Notes: a model not told the origin generated them from the sequence alone. Shown: positions 1-7,225, numbered from the stretch's first letter. The stretch is 16,666 bases of DNA from CAXSEF01 sp964236585 (GCA_964236585.1 CAXSFE010000083.1:1-16666), one strand, 5' to 3'. A program made the numbers and translations.

Positions 1-477
1 GTGAGCGCGACGCCGGCTCCGACGCCGGCCTTGCCAGCGGCCAGCGTGCCCGGCGCGGCTGCCGCAGGGCCGCCGGCAGGGACGCCCGGCCCCGTGGCAG
101 TGCCGGCGGGGACGCGGATCGTGCTCGCGAGCACGGCGCCGAGCTGGATCATGGTGCGCGAGAAGGGCGGCAAGGTTCTGGTCAACGAGACGCTGCATCC
201 CGGCGAGACCTGGCCGGTGCCGGCCGACGACCACCCGCTGCTGCTGTCGATCGGCAACGCGATGGGTCTGTCGCTGCTGGTGGACGGGGTCGCGGCCCCG
301 CAGCTGCAGGGCGTCAGCCGCCGCGACCTGCCGCTGGAGCCTGCCGACCTGCAGTCGGGCAAGTTCACAGCCGCGCCACCGCCGCCGCCGAAGCCGAAAC
401 CCAGGCCGGCCGTGGCCCCGGTGGACCCGGACACCTCGGCGGACCAGCTCAACGCGCGGCAACTCGGCGTGCACTAA
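1..477 (+). CDS. rodZ: RodZ-like protein, C-terminal domain (5' partial)
   Basis: The reading frame is open from the first base of the window, so the true start lies outside; 158 residues and the TAA stop (475–477) are visible. Residues about 38–122 match the periplasmic DUF4115 domain of RodZ. Visible marks are RIVLASTAPSWIMVRE, the LHPGETWPVP turn and the IGNAMGLSLLVDG strand, a pattern typical of this domain. It is preceded by an Ala/Pro-rich linker and followed by a Pro/Lys tail (PPPPPKPKPRP). RodZ normally has a cytoplasmic helix-turn-helix, one membrane helix and this outer domain, and helps MreB organise cell-wall elongation; the first two parts are not in the window. RodZ upstream of ispG and hisS is a common alphaproteobacterial order, which supports the call. 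The family assignment rests on this domain only. Confidence 0.75.
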   Translation: MSATPAPTPALPAASVPGAAAAGPPAGTPGPVAVPAGTRIVLASTAPSWIMVREKGGKVLVNETLHPGETWPVPADDHPLLLSIGNAMGLSLLVDGVAAPQLQGVSRRDLPLEPADLQSGKFTAAPPPPPKPKPRPAVAPVDPDTSADQLNARQLGVH

Positions 478-510
478 GCACGGGTGGCGGGGTCGGCGGA
501 TCCGAAGCAG

Positions 511-633
511 GCAAGCCTGGGCTCTGCCCAGACCCGCCAGGGGCGAGCCGCCCCTGGACCGGCCTTACTTAAGAGAAGGCGATCCAAGGGCCCAGCCCTT
601 GGCGGGGTCCAGGGGCAGAGCCCCTGGCCTTGC
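511..633. repeat. Intergenic palindromic repeat, dimer copy 1
   Basis: About 123 bp between the rodZ-like gene and ispG. The left half reads GCAAG, hairpin A (CTGGGCTCTGCCCAG), ACCCGCC, hairpin B (AGGGGCGAGCCGCCCCT). The right half is its approximate reverse complement, ending in CCAGGGGCAGAGCCCCTGG and CCTTGC. The centre contains CTTAAG at 568–573. The copy begins 33 nt after the rodZ stop. It is the most regular full-length copy in the window and is a good reference for the family. Confidence 0.9.
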
Positions 634-738
634 CTGCCCTGCGTGCGCGATGTTTGGCCTTCGGCGCGCGGGCTGGTAATCCTGGGAGCAGACGGCACAC
701 AGAAACGGGCGCCGCACGCGGCCCGGCCTGGAGATCCC

Positions 739-1884
739 ATGAGCTACCGCCCCTACCAGCAGATCGAGCGCCGGCGCTCGCGCCAGATCAGCGTCGGCCG
801 AGTCAAGGTCGGCGGCGACGCGCCGATCACCATCCAGACCATGACCAACACCCTGACGTCGGACGCCGCCGCGACGATCGCGCAGATCCGCCGCGCCGAG
901 CTGGCCGGCGTGGACATCGTGCGGGTGTCGTGCCCGGACGTGGAGAGCACCGCGGCGCTGGCCGAGATCGTGCGCGAGGTGAACGTGCCGATCGTGGCCG
1001 ACATCCACTTCCACTACAAACGCGCGATCGAGGCGGCGCAGGCGGGGGCGGCCTGCCTGCGCATCAACCCGGGCAACATCGGCAGCGCGGAGCGGGTGCG
1101 CGAGGTCGTCACCGCGGCGCGCGAGCACGGCTGCTCGATCCGCATCGGGGTGAACGCGGGCTCGCTGGAGCGGCACCTGCTGGAGAAGTACGGCGAGCCG
1201 AACCCGGAGGCGCTGGTCGAGTCCGCGCTGGAGCACGCCAAGATCCTGCAGGACCACGACTTCCACGAGTTCAAGATCAGCGTGAAGGCGTCCGACGTGT
1301 TCATGGCGGTCGCGGCGTACCAGCAGCTCGCCGAGCAGTGCGACCACCCGCTGCACATCGGCATCACCGAGGCGGGCGGCAAGCGCGCCGGCACGGTCAA
1401 GAGCGCGATCGGGCTGGGCAACCTGCTGTGGGCGGGGATCGGCGACACGGTGCGCGTCAGCCTGTCGGCGGAGCCCGAAGAGGAGGTGCACGTCGGCTGG
1501 GACATGCTCAAGACGCTCGGCGTGCGCAACCGGGGCGTGAAGATCATTTCCTGCCCGTCGTGCGCGCGGCAGGGGTTCAACGTGATCGCCACGGTGCAGC
1601 AGCTCGAGGAACGGCTCGCCTACATCGAGACGCCGGTCACGCTGTCGATCATCGGCTGCGTCGTGAACGGGCCCGGCGAGGCGCTGATGACAGACGTCGG
1701 GCTCACCGGGGGCGGCAACAACCGGCACATGGTGTACTCGGCCGGGCGGCAGGACCACACGATCGACGGCGCGACCATGGTCGACCACATCGTGGCGCAG
1801 GTCGAGGCCAAGGTCGCGGCGATCCAGGCCGAGGAGGGTGCGAAGAAGGCGCTCGCCGAGGGGATGTCGGCGGCGGCGGAGTAA
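739..1884 (+). CDS. ispG: 4-hydroxy-3-methylbut-2-enyl-diphosphate synthase IspG (GcpE)
   Basis: This 381-residue protein catalyses the penultimate step of the MEP isoprenoid pathway, reductive opening of MEcPP to HMBPP, using a [4Fe-4S] cluster and reduced ferredoxin or flavodoxin. The cluster ligands are visible: Cys272 and Cys275 in SCPSCARQG and Cys307 in IIGCVVNGPGE, with the conserved Glu314 seven residues later; this matches the spacing of the E. coli enzyme. The N-terminal TIM-barrel part carries VRVSCPD, VADIHFHYK and RINPGN. The start is ATG 739, with GGAG at 730–733 as ribosome binding site. The frame is open further upstream through repeat copy 1, but that extension is repeat-encoded and absent from the family. 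The TAA stop is immediately followed by repeat copy 2, and hisS lies downstream on the same strand. Confidence 0.97.
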   Translation: MSYRPYQQIERRRSRQISVGRVKVGGDAPITIQTMTNTLTSDAAATIAQIRRAELAGVDIVRVSCPDVESTAALAEIVREVNVPIVADIHFHYKRAIEAAQAGAACLRINPGNIGSAERVREVVTAAREHGCSIRIGVNAGSLERHLLEKYGEPNPEALVESALEHAKILQDHDFHEFKISVKASDVFMAVAAYQQLAEQCDHPLHIGITEAGGKRAGTVKSAIGLGNLLWAGIGDTVRVSLSAEPEEEVHVGWDMLKTLGVRNRGVKIISCPSCARQGFNVIATVQQLEERLAYIETPVTLSIIGCVVNGPGEALMTDVGLTGGGNNRHMVYSAGRQDHTIDGATMVDHIVAQVEAKVAAIQAEEGAKKALAEGMSAAAE

Positions 1885-2020
1885 GGAAGGCCAGGGCTCT
1901 GCCCTGGACCCGCTGGGGGCTGAGCCCCCAGACCCACACACGTTAAGGAAGCTTAAGTGACGGTTTCCAAAGGCGCGCCTTTGGCGGGGTCCAGGGGCAG
2001 AGCCCCTGGCCTTGCTTCCT
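1885..2020. repeat. Intergenic palindromic repeat, dimer copy 2 (ispG–hisS)
   Basis: This copy fills the whole ispG–hisS gap. It starts right after the ispG TAA (GGAAGGCC) and ends with CCTTGCTTCCTAG two bases before the hisS ATG. The left half has hairpin A (CCAGGGCTCTGCCCTGG) and hairpin B (CTGGGGGCTGAGCCCCCAG). The right half has AAAGGCGCGCCTTT and CCAGGGGCAGAGCCCCTGG. The centre contains CTTAAG at 1952–1957. If ispG and hisS share a transcript, these hairpins lie in its coding interval. Confidence 0.9.
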
Positions 2021-2022
2021 AG

Positions 2023-3282
2023 ATGGCCCCGCTCCAGCCCGTCCGCGGCACCCGCGACCTGATCGGCGACGAGCAGCGGCGCCACGCGCATGTCGTCGCC
2101 GAGGCGCGCCGGGTGGCCGGGCTGTATGGACTCGACGAGTGGCAGACACCGATCTTCGAGGACGAGCGCGTGTTCCTGCGCACGCTCGGCGACACCTCCG
2201 ACGTCGTGACGAAGGAGATGTACTCGTTCGAGGACCGCGGCGGCGACCGGCTGACGCTGCGGCCGGAGGGGACTGCGGGGGTGTGCCGGGCGCTGGTCAG
2301 CAACGGGCTGACGCAGTCGCTGCCGCAGAAGGTGTTCTACGCCGGGCCGATGTTTCGCTACGAGCGGCCGCAGAAGGGGCGCTACCGGCAGTTCCACCAG
2401 GTCGGCGCGGAGTGGATCGGGGTGGCCGAGCCGCTGGCCGACGCGGAGGCGATCGCGTGCGGGCGCGACGTGCTGCGCGCGCTGGGCGTGGATCAGGGCG
2501 TGGTGCTGGAGCTGAACACGCTGGGCGACGCGCAGAGCCGGGCGGCGTACCGGGTGGCGCTGGTGGCGTATCTGGAGGGGCGGCGCGGGGAGCTGTCGGC
2601 GGAGAGCGCGCAGCGGCTGGAGCGCAACCCGATGCGGGTGCTCGACAGCAAGGACGAGGGCGACCGCAGGGTCGTGGCCGACGCACCGGTGATCGGGCCG
2701 TATCTGACGGAGGCGGCGCAGGCGTTCTGGGACGGGGTGCGGCGCGGGCTCGACCGCTTCGGGGTGGCGTTCCGGGAGAACCCGCGGATCGTGCGTGGGC
2801 TCGACTACTACAGCCACACGGCGTTCGAGTTCGTGACCGACCGGCTGGGCGCGCAGGGCACCGTGCTGGCGGGCGGGCGCTACGACGGGCTGGTGGCCGA
2901 AATGGGCGGGCCGCCGACGCCGGCGATCGGCTGGGCGGCGGGGATCGAGCGGCTGTCGATGCTGATGGAGGGCGTGCCGGCGGGGCCCGAGGTCGTGGCC
3001 GTGGTGCCGGTGGGCGAGGCGGCGGAGGCGGCGGCCGTCGAGGTGCTGCGGGCGGTGCGCGGCGCCGGGCTGCGGGCGGAGATGGCGTATCGCGGCACCC
3101 TGAAGAAGCGCATGGAGCGGGCCAACCGGATTGGGGCGGGGTTCGCGGTGATACTGGGCGAGGACGAGCTGGCGCGCGGCGTCGTGCAGCTGCGCGACCT
3201 GCGGGCCGGGGCCCAGGAGGAGGTGGCGCCCAGCGAGGTCGCGGCGCTGCTGGCCCGGCGGGCCGGCGCGCCGGCGGGGTAG
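2023..3282 (+). CDS. hisS: Histidyl-tRNA synthetase
   Basis: This 419-residue class IIa aminoacyl-tRNA synthetase charges tRNA-His with histidine in the cytoplasm. Motif 2 is visible at residues 110–126 (MFRYERPQKGRYRQFHQ). The two histidine-specific signatures are RGLDYYSHTAFEF (258–270) and AGGRYDGL (283–290). The C-terminal 90 or so residues fit the anticodon-binding domain (VVPVGEAAE…, then AEMAYRGTLKKRMERAN). The N-terminus APLQPVRGTRDL is canonical, so ATG 2023 is the right start. No clear Shine-Dalgarno sequence is present, because repeat copy 2 ends two bases before the ATG with a stable hairpin just upstream. The small membrane protein gene follows after 3 bp, implying co-transcription. 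Its substrate tRNA-His is encoded in this same window at 9255. Confidence 0.96.
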   Translation: MAPLQPVRGTRDLIGDEQRRHAHVVAEARRVAGLYGLDEWQTPIFEDERVFLRTLGDTSDVVTKEMYSFEDRGGDRLTLRPEGTAGVCRALVSNGLTQSLPQKVFYAGPMFRYERPQKGRYRQFHQVGAEWIGVAEPLADAEAIACGRDVLRALGVDQGVVLELNTLGDAQSRAAYRVALVAYLEGRRGELSAESAQRLERNPMRVLDSKDEGDRRVVADAPVIGPYLTEAAQAFWDGVRRGLDRFGVAFRENPRIVRGLDYYSHTAFEFVTDRLGAQGTVLAGGRYDGLVAEMGGPPTPAIGWAAGIERLSMLMEGVPAGPEVVAVVPVGEAAEAAAVEVLRAVRGAGLRAEMAYRGTLKKRMERANRIGAGFAVILGEDELARGVVQLRDLRAGAQEEVAPSEVAALLARRAGAPAG

Positions 3283-3285
3283 GGC

Positions 3286-3612
3286 GTGCTGGCCGGGGTG
3301 GCGGATGGGGTCGGGGTCGCGGGGGCGATGCTGATCTGCGGGCTCTACCTGCTCAACCAGATGGGGCGGCTGGCGACGACGGACTGGCGGTTCCCGGGGG
3401 GCAACCTGCTGGGGTCGGTGCTGATCTTCCTGTCGCTGCTGGAGACGTTCAACCTGCCGTCGGCGATGATCGAGCTGTTCTGGTCGGCGATCAGCGTGTT
3501 CGGGCTGGTGCGGACGCTGCGGCTCAAGGAAGCGAGCAAGGCCGGGCTCTGCCCGGACCCGCCAAAGGCCGGAGGCCTTTGGAAACCATTTACCGAAGCA
3601 AGCAAGTTCTGA
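3286..3612 (+). CDS. Small membrane protein, CBU_0592-like, with repeat-encoded C-terminus
   Basis: The protein is 108 residues from GTG 3286, which lies 3 bp after the hisS stop, so the gene is probably translated from the same transcript. Residues about 5–80 hold three hydrophobic segments (VGVAGAMLICGLYLL; LLGSVLIFLSLLETF; MIELFWSAISVFGLV) with the pattern of the CBU_0592 family of small integral membrane proteins, whose function is unknown. From about residue 81 (KEASKAGLCPDPP…) to the TGA at 3610–3612 the codons lie inside repeat copy 3. The last 28 residues therefore appear to derive from insertion of the repeat rather than from the ancestral gene. The tail is hydrophilic and should be cytoplasmic or periplasmic rather than membrane-embedded. 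Family assignment is from memory of sequence pattern and is moderately secure. Confidence 0.75.
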   Translation: MLAGVADGVGVAGAMLICGLYLLNQMGRLATTDWRFPGGNLLGSVLIFLSLLETFNLPSAMIELFWSAISVFGLVRTLRLKEASKAGLCPDPPKAGGLWKPFTEASKF

Positions 3613-3710
3613 CAGTCATGGCCGCCTCGTCTTCCCTTCCTGAACAGATGGATTCTCAAGGCTCCGCCTTGAGCGGAGTCCAGAGGCAGAGCCTCTGGCC
3701 TTGCTTGCTC
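3528..3710. repeat. Intergenic palindromic repeat, long dimer copy 3 (overlaps a gene end)
   Basis: The left module (AAGGAAGCGAGCAAGGCC, hairpin A CCGGGCTCTGCCCGG, GACCCGCC, hairpin B AAAGGCCGGAGGCCTTT) lies within the 3' end of the small membrane protein gene. The right module (CAAGGCTCCGCCTTG, GCGGAGTC, CCAGAGGCAGAGCCTCTGG, CCTTGCTTGCTC) lies just upstream of prfA. The central spacer is longer than in other copies (about 75 bp) and lacks CTTAAG. Compensating changes in the last hairpin (CAGAGGC…GCCTCTG instead of CAGGGGC…GCCCCTG) suggest that the stem is maintained. Confidence 0.85.
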
Positions 3711-3724
3711 ACGGACGGCACCCC

Positions 3725-4783
3725 GTGAGCGCCGCCGCCCGGCTGGACCGGATCGTGGCGCGCGCCGAGGAGCTGCGCTCCGACCTGTCCGCGACCGGGG
3801 TGAGCGGCGAGGCGTTCACCCGGGCGTCGCGCGAGCTGTCGGAGCTGGAGCCGGTGGTGGCGCGGATCGAGGAGCTGCGGGCGGCGGAGGGGCAGGCGGC
3901 CGAGGCGGAGGCGATGCTGGCCGACCCGGAGATGCGCGAGCTGGCGCAGGCGGAGCTGGAGGGCCTGCGCGAGCGGCTGCCGGCGCTGGCGCACGAGATC
4001 CGGCTGTCGCTGCTGCCGAAGGACGAGGCGGACGCCCGCAGCGCGATCCTGGAGCTGCGGCCGGCGGCGGGCGGGGACGAGGCGGCGCTGTTCGCGGCCG
4101 AGTTGTTCGGGCTGTACCAGAAGTACTCGGAGGCGCATGGCTGGCGGTTCGAGATCATGGAGTACGACGACACCGGGCTCGGCGGGCTCAAGGGTGGGAT
4201 GGCGGAGATCACCGGGCGCAACGTGTTCGCGCGGCTGAAGTACGAGTCGGGCGTGCACCGGGTGCAGCGGGTGCCGGCGACGGAGAACCAGGGGCGCATC
4301 CACACGTCGACGGTGACGGTGGCGGTGCTGCCGGAGGCGGAGGAGGTGGACGTCGAGGTCAACGAGAGCGACCTGCGCATCGACGTCTACCGCGCGTCCG
4401 GCGCCGGCGGGCAGCACGTCAACAAGACGGAGAGCGCGGTGCGGATCACGCACCTGCCGACCGGGGTCGTGGTGGCGATGCAGGAGGAGCGTTCGCAGCA
4501 CAAGAACCGGGCGAAGGCGATGAAGATCCTGCGCGCCCGGCTGTACGAGGCGCAGCGGGCGCAGCTCCACTCGACGCGCTCCGCGGATCGCAAGTCGCAG
4601 GTGGGGACGGGGGACCGGAGCGAGCGCATCCGGACCTACAACTTCCCGCAGGGGCGGGTGAGCGACCACCGGATCAACCTGACGCTCTACAAGATCGAGC
4701 GGGTGATGGCGGGCGAGCTGGACGAGTTCGTGGACGCGCTGACGGCGGAGGACCAGGCGGCGAAGCTGGCGGCGGACGAGTGA
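3725..4783 (+). CDS. prfA: Peptide chain release factor 1
   Basis: The 352-residue RF1 terminates translation at UAA and UAG. The tripeptide anticodon-like motif is PAT at residues 184–186 (RVPATENQGRIHTST), which distinguishes it from RF2 (SPF). The GGQ motif that triggers peptidyl-tRNA hydrolysis is at residues 228–230 (GAGGQHVNKTESAVRI). An acidic, Ala/Glu-rich helical N-terminal domain precedes them. The start is taken as GTG 3725, giving VSAAARLDRIVARAEEL, which matches family N-termini. A TTG eight codons upstream lies inside repeat copy 3 and is not credible. prfA is usually followed by prmC, the methyltransferase that modifies the GGQ glutamine; here it is followed instead by a repeat and a gene on the other strand. 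Confidence 0.96.
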   Translation: MSAAARLDRIVARAEELRSDLSATGVSGEAFTRASRELSELEPVVARIEELRAAEGQAAEAEAMLADPEMRELAQAELEGLRERLPALAHEIRLSLLPKDEADARSAILELRPAAGGDEAALFAAELFGLYQKYSEAHGWRFEIMEYDDTGLGGLKGGMAEITGRNVFARLKYESGVHRVQRVPATENQGRIHTSTVTVAVLPEAEEVDVEVNESDLRIDVYRASGAGGQHVNKTESAVRITHLPTGVVVAMQEERSQHKNRAKAMKILRARLYEAQRAQLHSTRSADRKSQVGTGDRSERIRTYNFPQGRVSDHRINLTLYKIERVMAGELDEFVDALTAEDQAAKLAADE

Positions 4784-4793
4784 GGCCGGCAGA

Positions 4794-4922
4794 CAAGCAA
4801 GGCCGGGCTCTGCCCGGACCCGCCAGGAGCGAAGCCGCCCCTGGACCCGGCCCTACTTAAGGGATGGGTTCCAAGGGCCCTGCCTCTGGCGGGGTCCAGG
4901 GGCGGAGCCCCTGGCCTTTCTC
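4794..4922. repeat. Intergenic palindromic repeat, dimer copy 4 (convergent prfA/dsbA-like)
   Basis: The copy lies between the convergent prfA and DsbA-like genes. The left half has AAGCAAGG, hairpin A (CCGGGCTCTGCCCGG), ACCCGCC and an imperfect hairpin B. The right half has GGCGGGGTCCAGGGGCGG, AGCCCCTGG and CCTTTCTC. CTTAAG is at 4856–4861. The right end runs straight into CTA (4923–4925), the TAG stop of the minus-strand gene. Its hairpins could serve as a bidirectional terminator; that role is inference. Confidence 0.9.
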
Positions 4923-5576
4923 CTAGGCCAGCAGCACCCGTGCCGCCGCGACGATCCCCTCCGCCATCGTGTCCGCCGGCAGCGCGCCGGAGAACAGCAC
5001 GTGGCCTTCCAGGATGAAGGTCGGCACGCCGGTCAGACCGGCCGCGCGGAAGCCGGCGTCCTCGGCGAGGACCTCGGCGCGGCCGTCGCTGCCGGCGAGC
5101 CAGGCGGCGGTGGCGTCCTGCAGCAGGCCGGCCTGGTCCGCGCAGGCGAGCAGGACCGCGGGGTCGGAGATGTCCTGCCCCTCGGCGAAATAGGCCGCGA
5201 ACAGGCGCTCGACCACCGCGTCCTGGCGCCCGGTGCCGGCGGCGCGGGCGATCAGGCGGTGCGCGTCGACGGTGCTGGGCGTGCGCGCGACGCGGTCGAG
5301 GCGCAGGGCGAGGCCGACCCCGGCGGCAGCGGCCACGACCTGGGCGTCGCGATCGCCGGCGTGGGCGCCGAACTTCGCGGCGCGGTACTCGGCGCGGGGC
5401 ATGCCGGCGGCGGGCATCGCGGGGTTGAGCTGGAACGCGCGCCACTGCACGTCGAGGCGGATGCCGGCGGCGGCAATCCGGGGCAGGGCGAGGTCGAACT
5501 GCCGCTTGCCGATGTAGCACCACGGGCAGATCGCGTCGGAGACGATCTCAAGGCGGCCGGTGCGGGCGTCGGTCAT
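4923..5576 (-). CDS. DsbA-family oxidoreductase (FrnE-like, cytoplasmic)
   Basis: This 217-residue thioredoxin-fold protein has a CPWC active site at Cys17–Cys20 (SDAICPWCYIGKRQFD) at the end of the first beta strand. A helical insertion follows, and the cis-proline loop is GVPTFILEGHVLFSGA near the C-terminus. The CPWCYIGK form, overall length and absence of a signal peptide place it in the FrnE/2-hydroxychromene-2-carboxylate isomerase-like branch of DsbA proteins rather than with periplasmic DsbA. It probably catalyses cytoplasmic disulfide or thiol chemistry, with unknown substrate. The ATG at 5576 is preceded by GGGGAGC at suitable spacing. It lies downstream of glnA on the same strand with a 130-bp gap that holds a large hairpin, so it may be transcribed separately. 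The TAG stop adjoins repeat copy 4. Confidence 0.88.
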   Translation of the reverse strand: MTDARTGRLEIVSDAICPWCYIGKRQFDLALPRIAAAGIRLDVQWRAFQLNPAMPAAGMPRAEYRAAKFGAHAGDRDAQVVAAAAGVGLALRLDRVARTPSTVDAHRLIARAAGTGRQDAVVERLFAAYFAEGQDISDPAVLLACADQAGLLQDATAAWLAGSDGRAEVLAEDAGFRAAGLTGVPTFILEGHVLFSGALPADTMAEGIVAAARVLLA

Positions 5577-5636
5577 GGCTGCTCCCCATGCAGGAGCCTG
5601 CCGGTAGAGCAGGATCGCGGCGGCGGGACCAGGGGA

Positions 5637-5676
5637 GCAGGCGCCGCGCCACCCCTGCGGGTCGCGCGGCGCCTGC
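5637..5676 (-). terminator. Large GC hairpin downstream of glnA
   Basis: Perfect 13-bp arms (GCAGGCGCCGCGC and its complement) enclose a 14-nt loop, starting 31 nt past the glnA stop on its strand. No T-tract follows, so it is not a classical intrinsic terminator. It may be a rho-assisted terminator or an mRNA 3' end stabiliser separating glnA from the DsbA-like gene. Confidence 0.45.
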
Positions 5677-5706
5677 CTTCAGGCGCCGGTCTTCAGCCGG
5701 AGGGCG

Positions 5707-7146
5707 TCAGACCGAGTAGTACATCTCGAACTCGACGGGGTGCGGGTGGTGCTCGAACTTGTAGACCTCCTGCCACTTCAGGTCGATGTAGCTCTCGATC
5801 TGGTCGGTGCTGAACACGTCGCCCTCGAGCAGGAACTGGTGGTCGGCCTTGAGCGCGCCGAGCGCCTCGCGCAGGCTCCCGCAGACGGTGGGGATGCCGT
5901 GCAGCTCCTCGGGCGGCAGGTCGTACAGGTCCTTGTCCATGGCGTCGCCGGGATGGATCTTGTTCTTAATGCCGTCCATGCCGGCCATCAGCAGCGCCGA
6001 GAACGCGAGGTAGGGGTTGGCGCTGGGGTCGGGGAACCGGACCTCGACGCGCTTGCCCTTCGGGTTGGTGGTGTAGGGGATGCGGCACGAGGCGGAGCGG
6101 TTGCGCGCGGAGTAGGCGAGCAGCACGGGTGCCTCGAAGCCTGGGATGAGGCGCTTGTAGCTGTTGGTGGACGGGTTGGTGAAGGCGTTGCAGGCCTTGG
6201 CGTGCTTGATGATGCCGCCGATGAAGTGCAGGCACAGCTCGGAGAGGTCGGCGTAGGCGTTGCCGGCGAACAGCGGCTTGCCCTGGTTCCAGATCGACAG
6301 GTGCGTGTGCATGCCGGTGCCGTTGTCGCCGTAGATCGGCTTGGGCATGAAGGTCGCGGTCTTGCCGTAGCTGTGCGCGACGTTGTGGACGCAGTATTTG
6401 TAGATCTGCATCTGGTCGGCCATCTTGGTCAGCGTCGTGAAGCGCGTGCCGAGCTCGTGCTGGGACTGCGCGACCTCGTGGTGGTGCTTCTCGATGACCA
6501 GGCCCATCTCGCCCATGGTCGAGAGCATCTCGGCGCGCAGGTCGACCTCGCTGTCGACGGGCGGCACCGGGAAGTAGCCGCCCTTGACCGCGGGGCGGTG
6601 GCCCATGTTGCCCTCGGGGAAGTCCTTCATCGAGGCGTCGGGCCCCTCGACGCTGTCGATCTGGACCAGCGAGTAGTTGCGGCCCGTGCCGAAGCGGATG
6701 CTGTCGAAGACGAAGAACTCGGCCTCGGCGCCGCAGATCACGGTGTCACCGACGCCGCTGGCCTTGACGTAGGCCTCGGCGAGCTTGGCGGTCGCGCGCG
6801 GGTCGCGGGCGTAGAACTGGCCGGTCGAGGGCTCGATGATGTCGCAGAAGATGATCATCTGCGGCTTGGCGGAGAACGGGTCCATGACCGCGGTCTCGGG
6901 GTCGAGCTGCAGGATCATGTCGCTCTCGTTGATCGCCTTCCAGCCGGCGATCGAGGAGCCGTCGAACATGATCCCGTCGCGGAACGCGTCCTCGTCGATG
7001 GTCGAGACGTGCTGGGCGGTGTGCTGCCACTTGCCGCGCGGGTCGGTGAAGCGGAGGTCGACGTACTCGACGGAGTGCTCGCGCATGAGCTCCATCACCC
7101 GGGCCACGTGGTTGGTGGGCGCCGGGACCGGTGGTTTCTTCGCCAT
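5707..7146 (-). CDS. glnA: Glutamine synthetase type I
   Basis: This 479-residue cytoplasmic enzyme makes glutamine from glutamate, ammonia and ATP, and normally forms a dodecamer. Visible signatures are DGSSIAGW in the N-terminal beta-grasp domain, GAEAEFFVFD, KGGYFPVPPVD, the ATP/ammonia site NGTGMHTHLSIW starting at residue 275, and the glutamate-binding NRSASCRIPY at 349–358. Tyr408 in KDLYDLPPEE is the adenylylation site recognised by GlnE in the GSI-beta class, so activity is probably controlled by adenylylation. The start ATG 7146 has AGAGGAAG at 7150–7157. It follows glnB (89-bp gap) on the same strand, the usual alphaproteobacterial glnBA operon. A palindrome in that gap may add a glnA-specific promoter or operator. 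Confidence 0.98.
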   Translation of the reverse strand: MAKKPPVPAPTNHVARVMELMREHSVEYVDLRFTDPRGKWQHTAQHVSTIDEDAFRDGIMFDGSSIAGWKAINESDMILQLDPETAVMDPFSAKPQMIIFCDIIEPSTGQFYARDPRATAKLAEAYVKASGVGDTVICGAEAEFFVFDSIRFGTGRNYSLVQIDSVEGPDASMKDFPEGNMGHRPAVKGGYFPVPPVDSEVDLRAEMLSTMGEMGLVIEKHHHEVAQSQHELGTRFTTLTKMADQMQIYKYCVHNVAHSYGKTATFMPKPIYGDNGTGMHTHLSIWNQGKPLFAGNAYADLSELCLHFIGGIIKHAKACNAFTNPSTNSYKRLIPGFEAPVLLAYSARNRSASCRIPYTTNPKGKRVEVRFPDPSANPYLAFSALLMAGMDGIKNKIHPGDAMDKDLYDLPPEELHGIPTVCGSLREALGALKADHQFLLEGDVFSTDQIESYIDLKWQEVYKFEHHPHPVEFEMYYSV

Positions 7147-7206
7147 ACGCTTCCTCTATCCTTTTGCGTCCGGACCGGGGTGGCCCGTTCGATGTGCAGG
7201 GCGGCC

Positions 7207-7225
7207 TGCCTGGCATATGCCAGGC
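7207..7225 (-). promoter_or_regulatory. 18-bp palindrome in the glnB–glnA gap; possible weak sigma-54-type promoter
   Basis: GCCTGGCATATGCCAGGC at 7208–7225 is a perfect palindrome between glnB and glnA. Read on the minus strand from 7222 to 7207, TGGCATATGCCAGGCA keeps the GG and GC doublets of a -24/-12 promoter at the correct 10-nt separation, although inner consensus bases are missing. It could be a second promoter for glnA or a binding site for a dimeric regulator. The two readings cannot be separated from sequence alone. Confidence 0.4.

Noticed and set aside
484..738. N-terminal extension of ispG from an upstream start
   Set aside because: The extra 85 codons translate repeat copy 1; ATG 739 has a ribosome binding site and gives the family N-terminus.
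565..2817. 750-codon minus-strand frame opposite ispG and hisS
   Set aside because: It is an antisense shadow in high-GC DNA: Arg/Pro/His-rich, no family features, and both genes on the other strand have full catalytic motifs.
3701..3724. TTG start for prfA eight codons upstream
   Set aside because: The extra codons are the tail of repeat copy 3; GTG 3725 matches RF1 N-termini.
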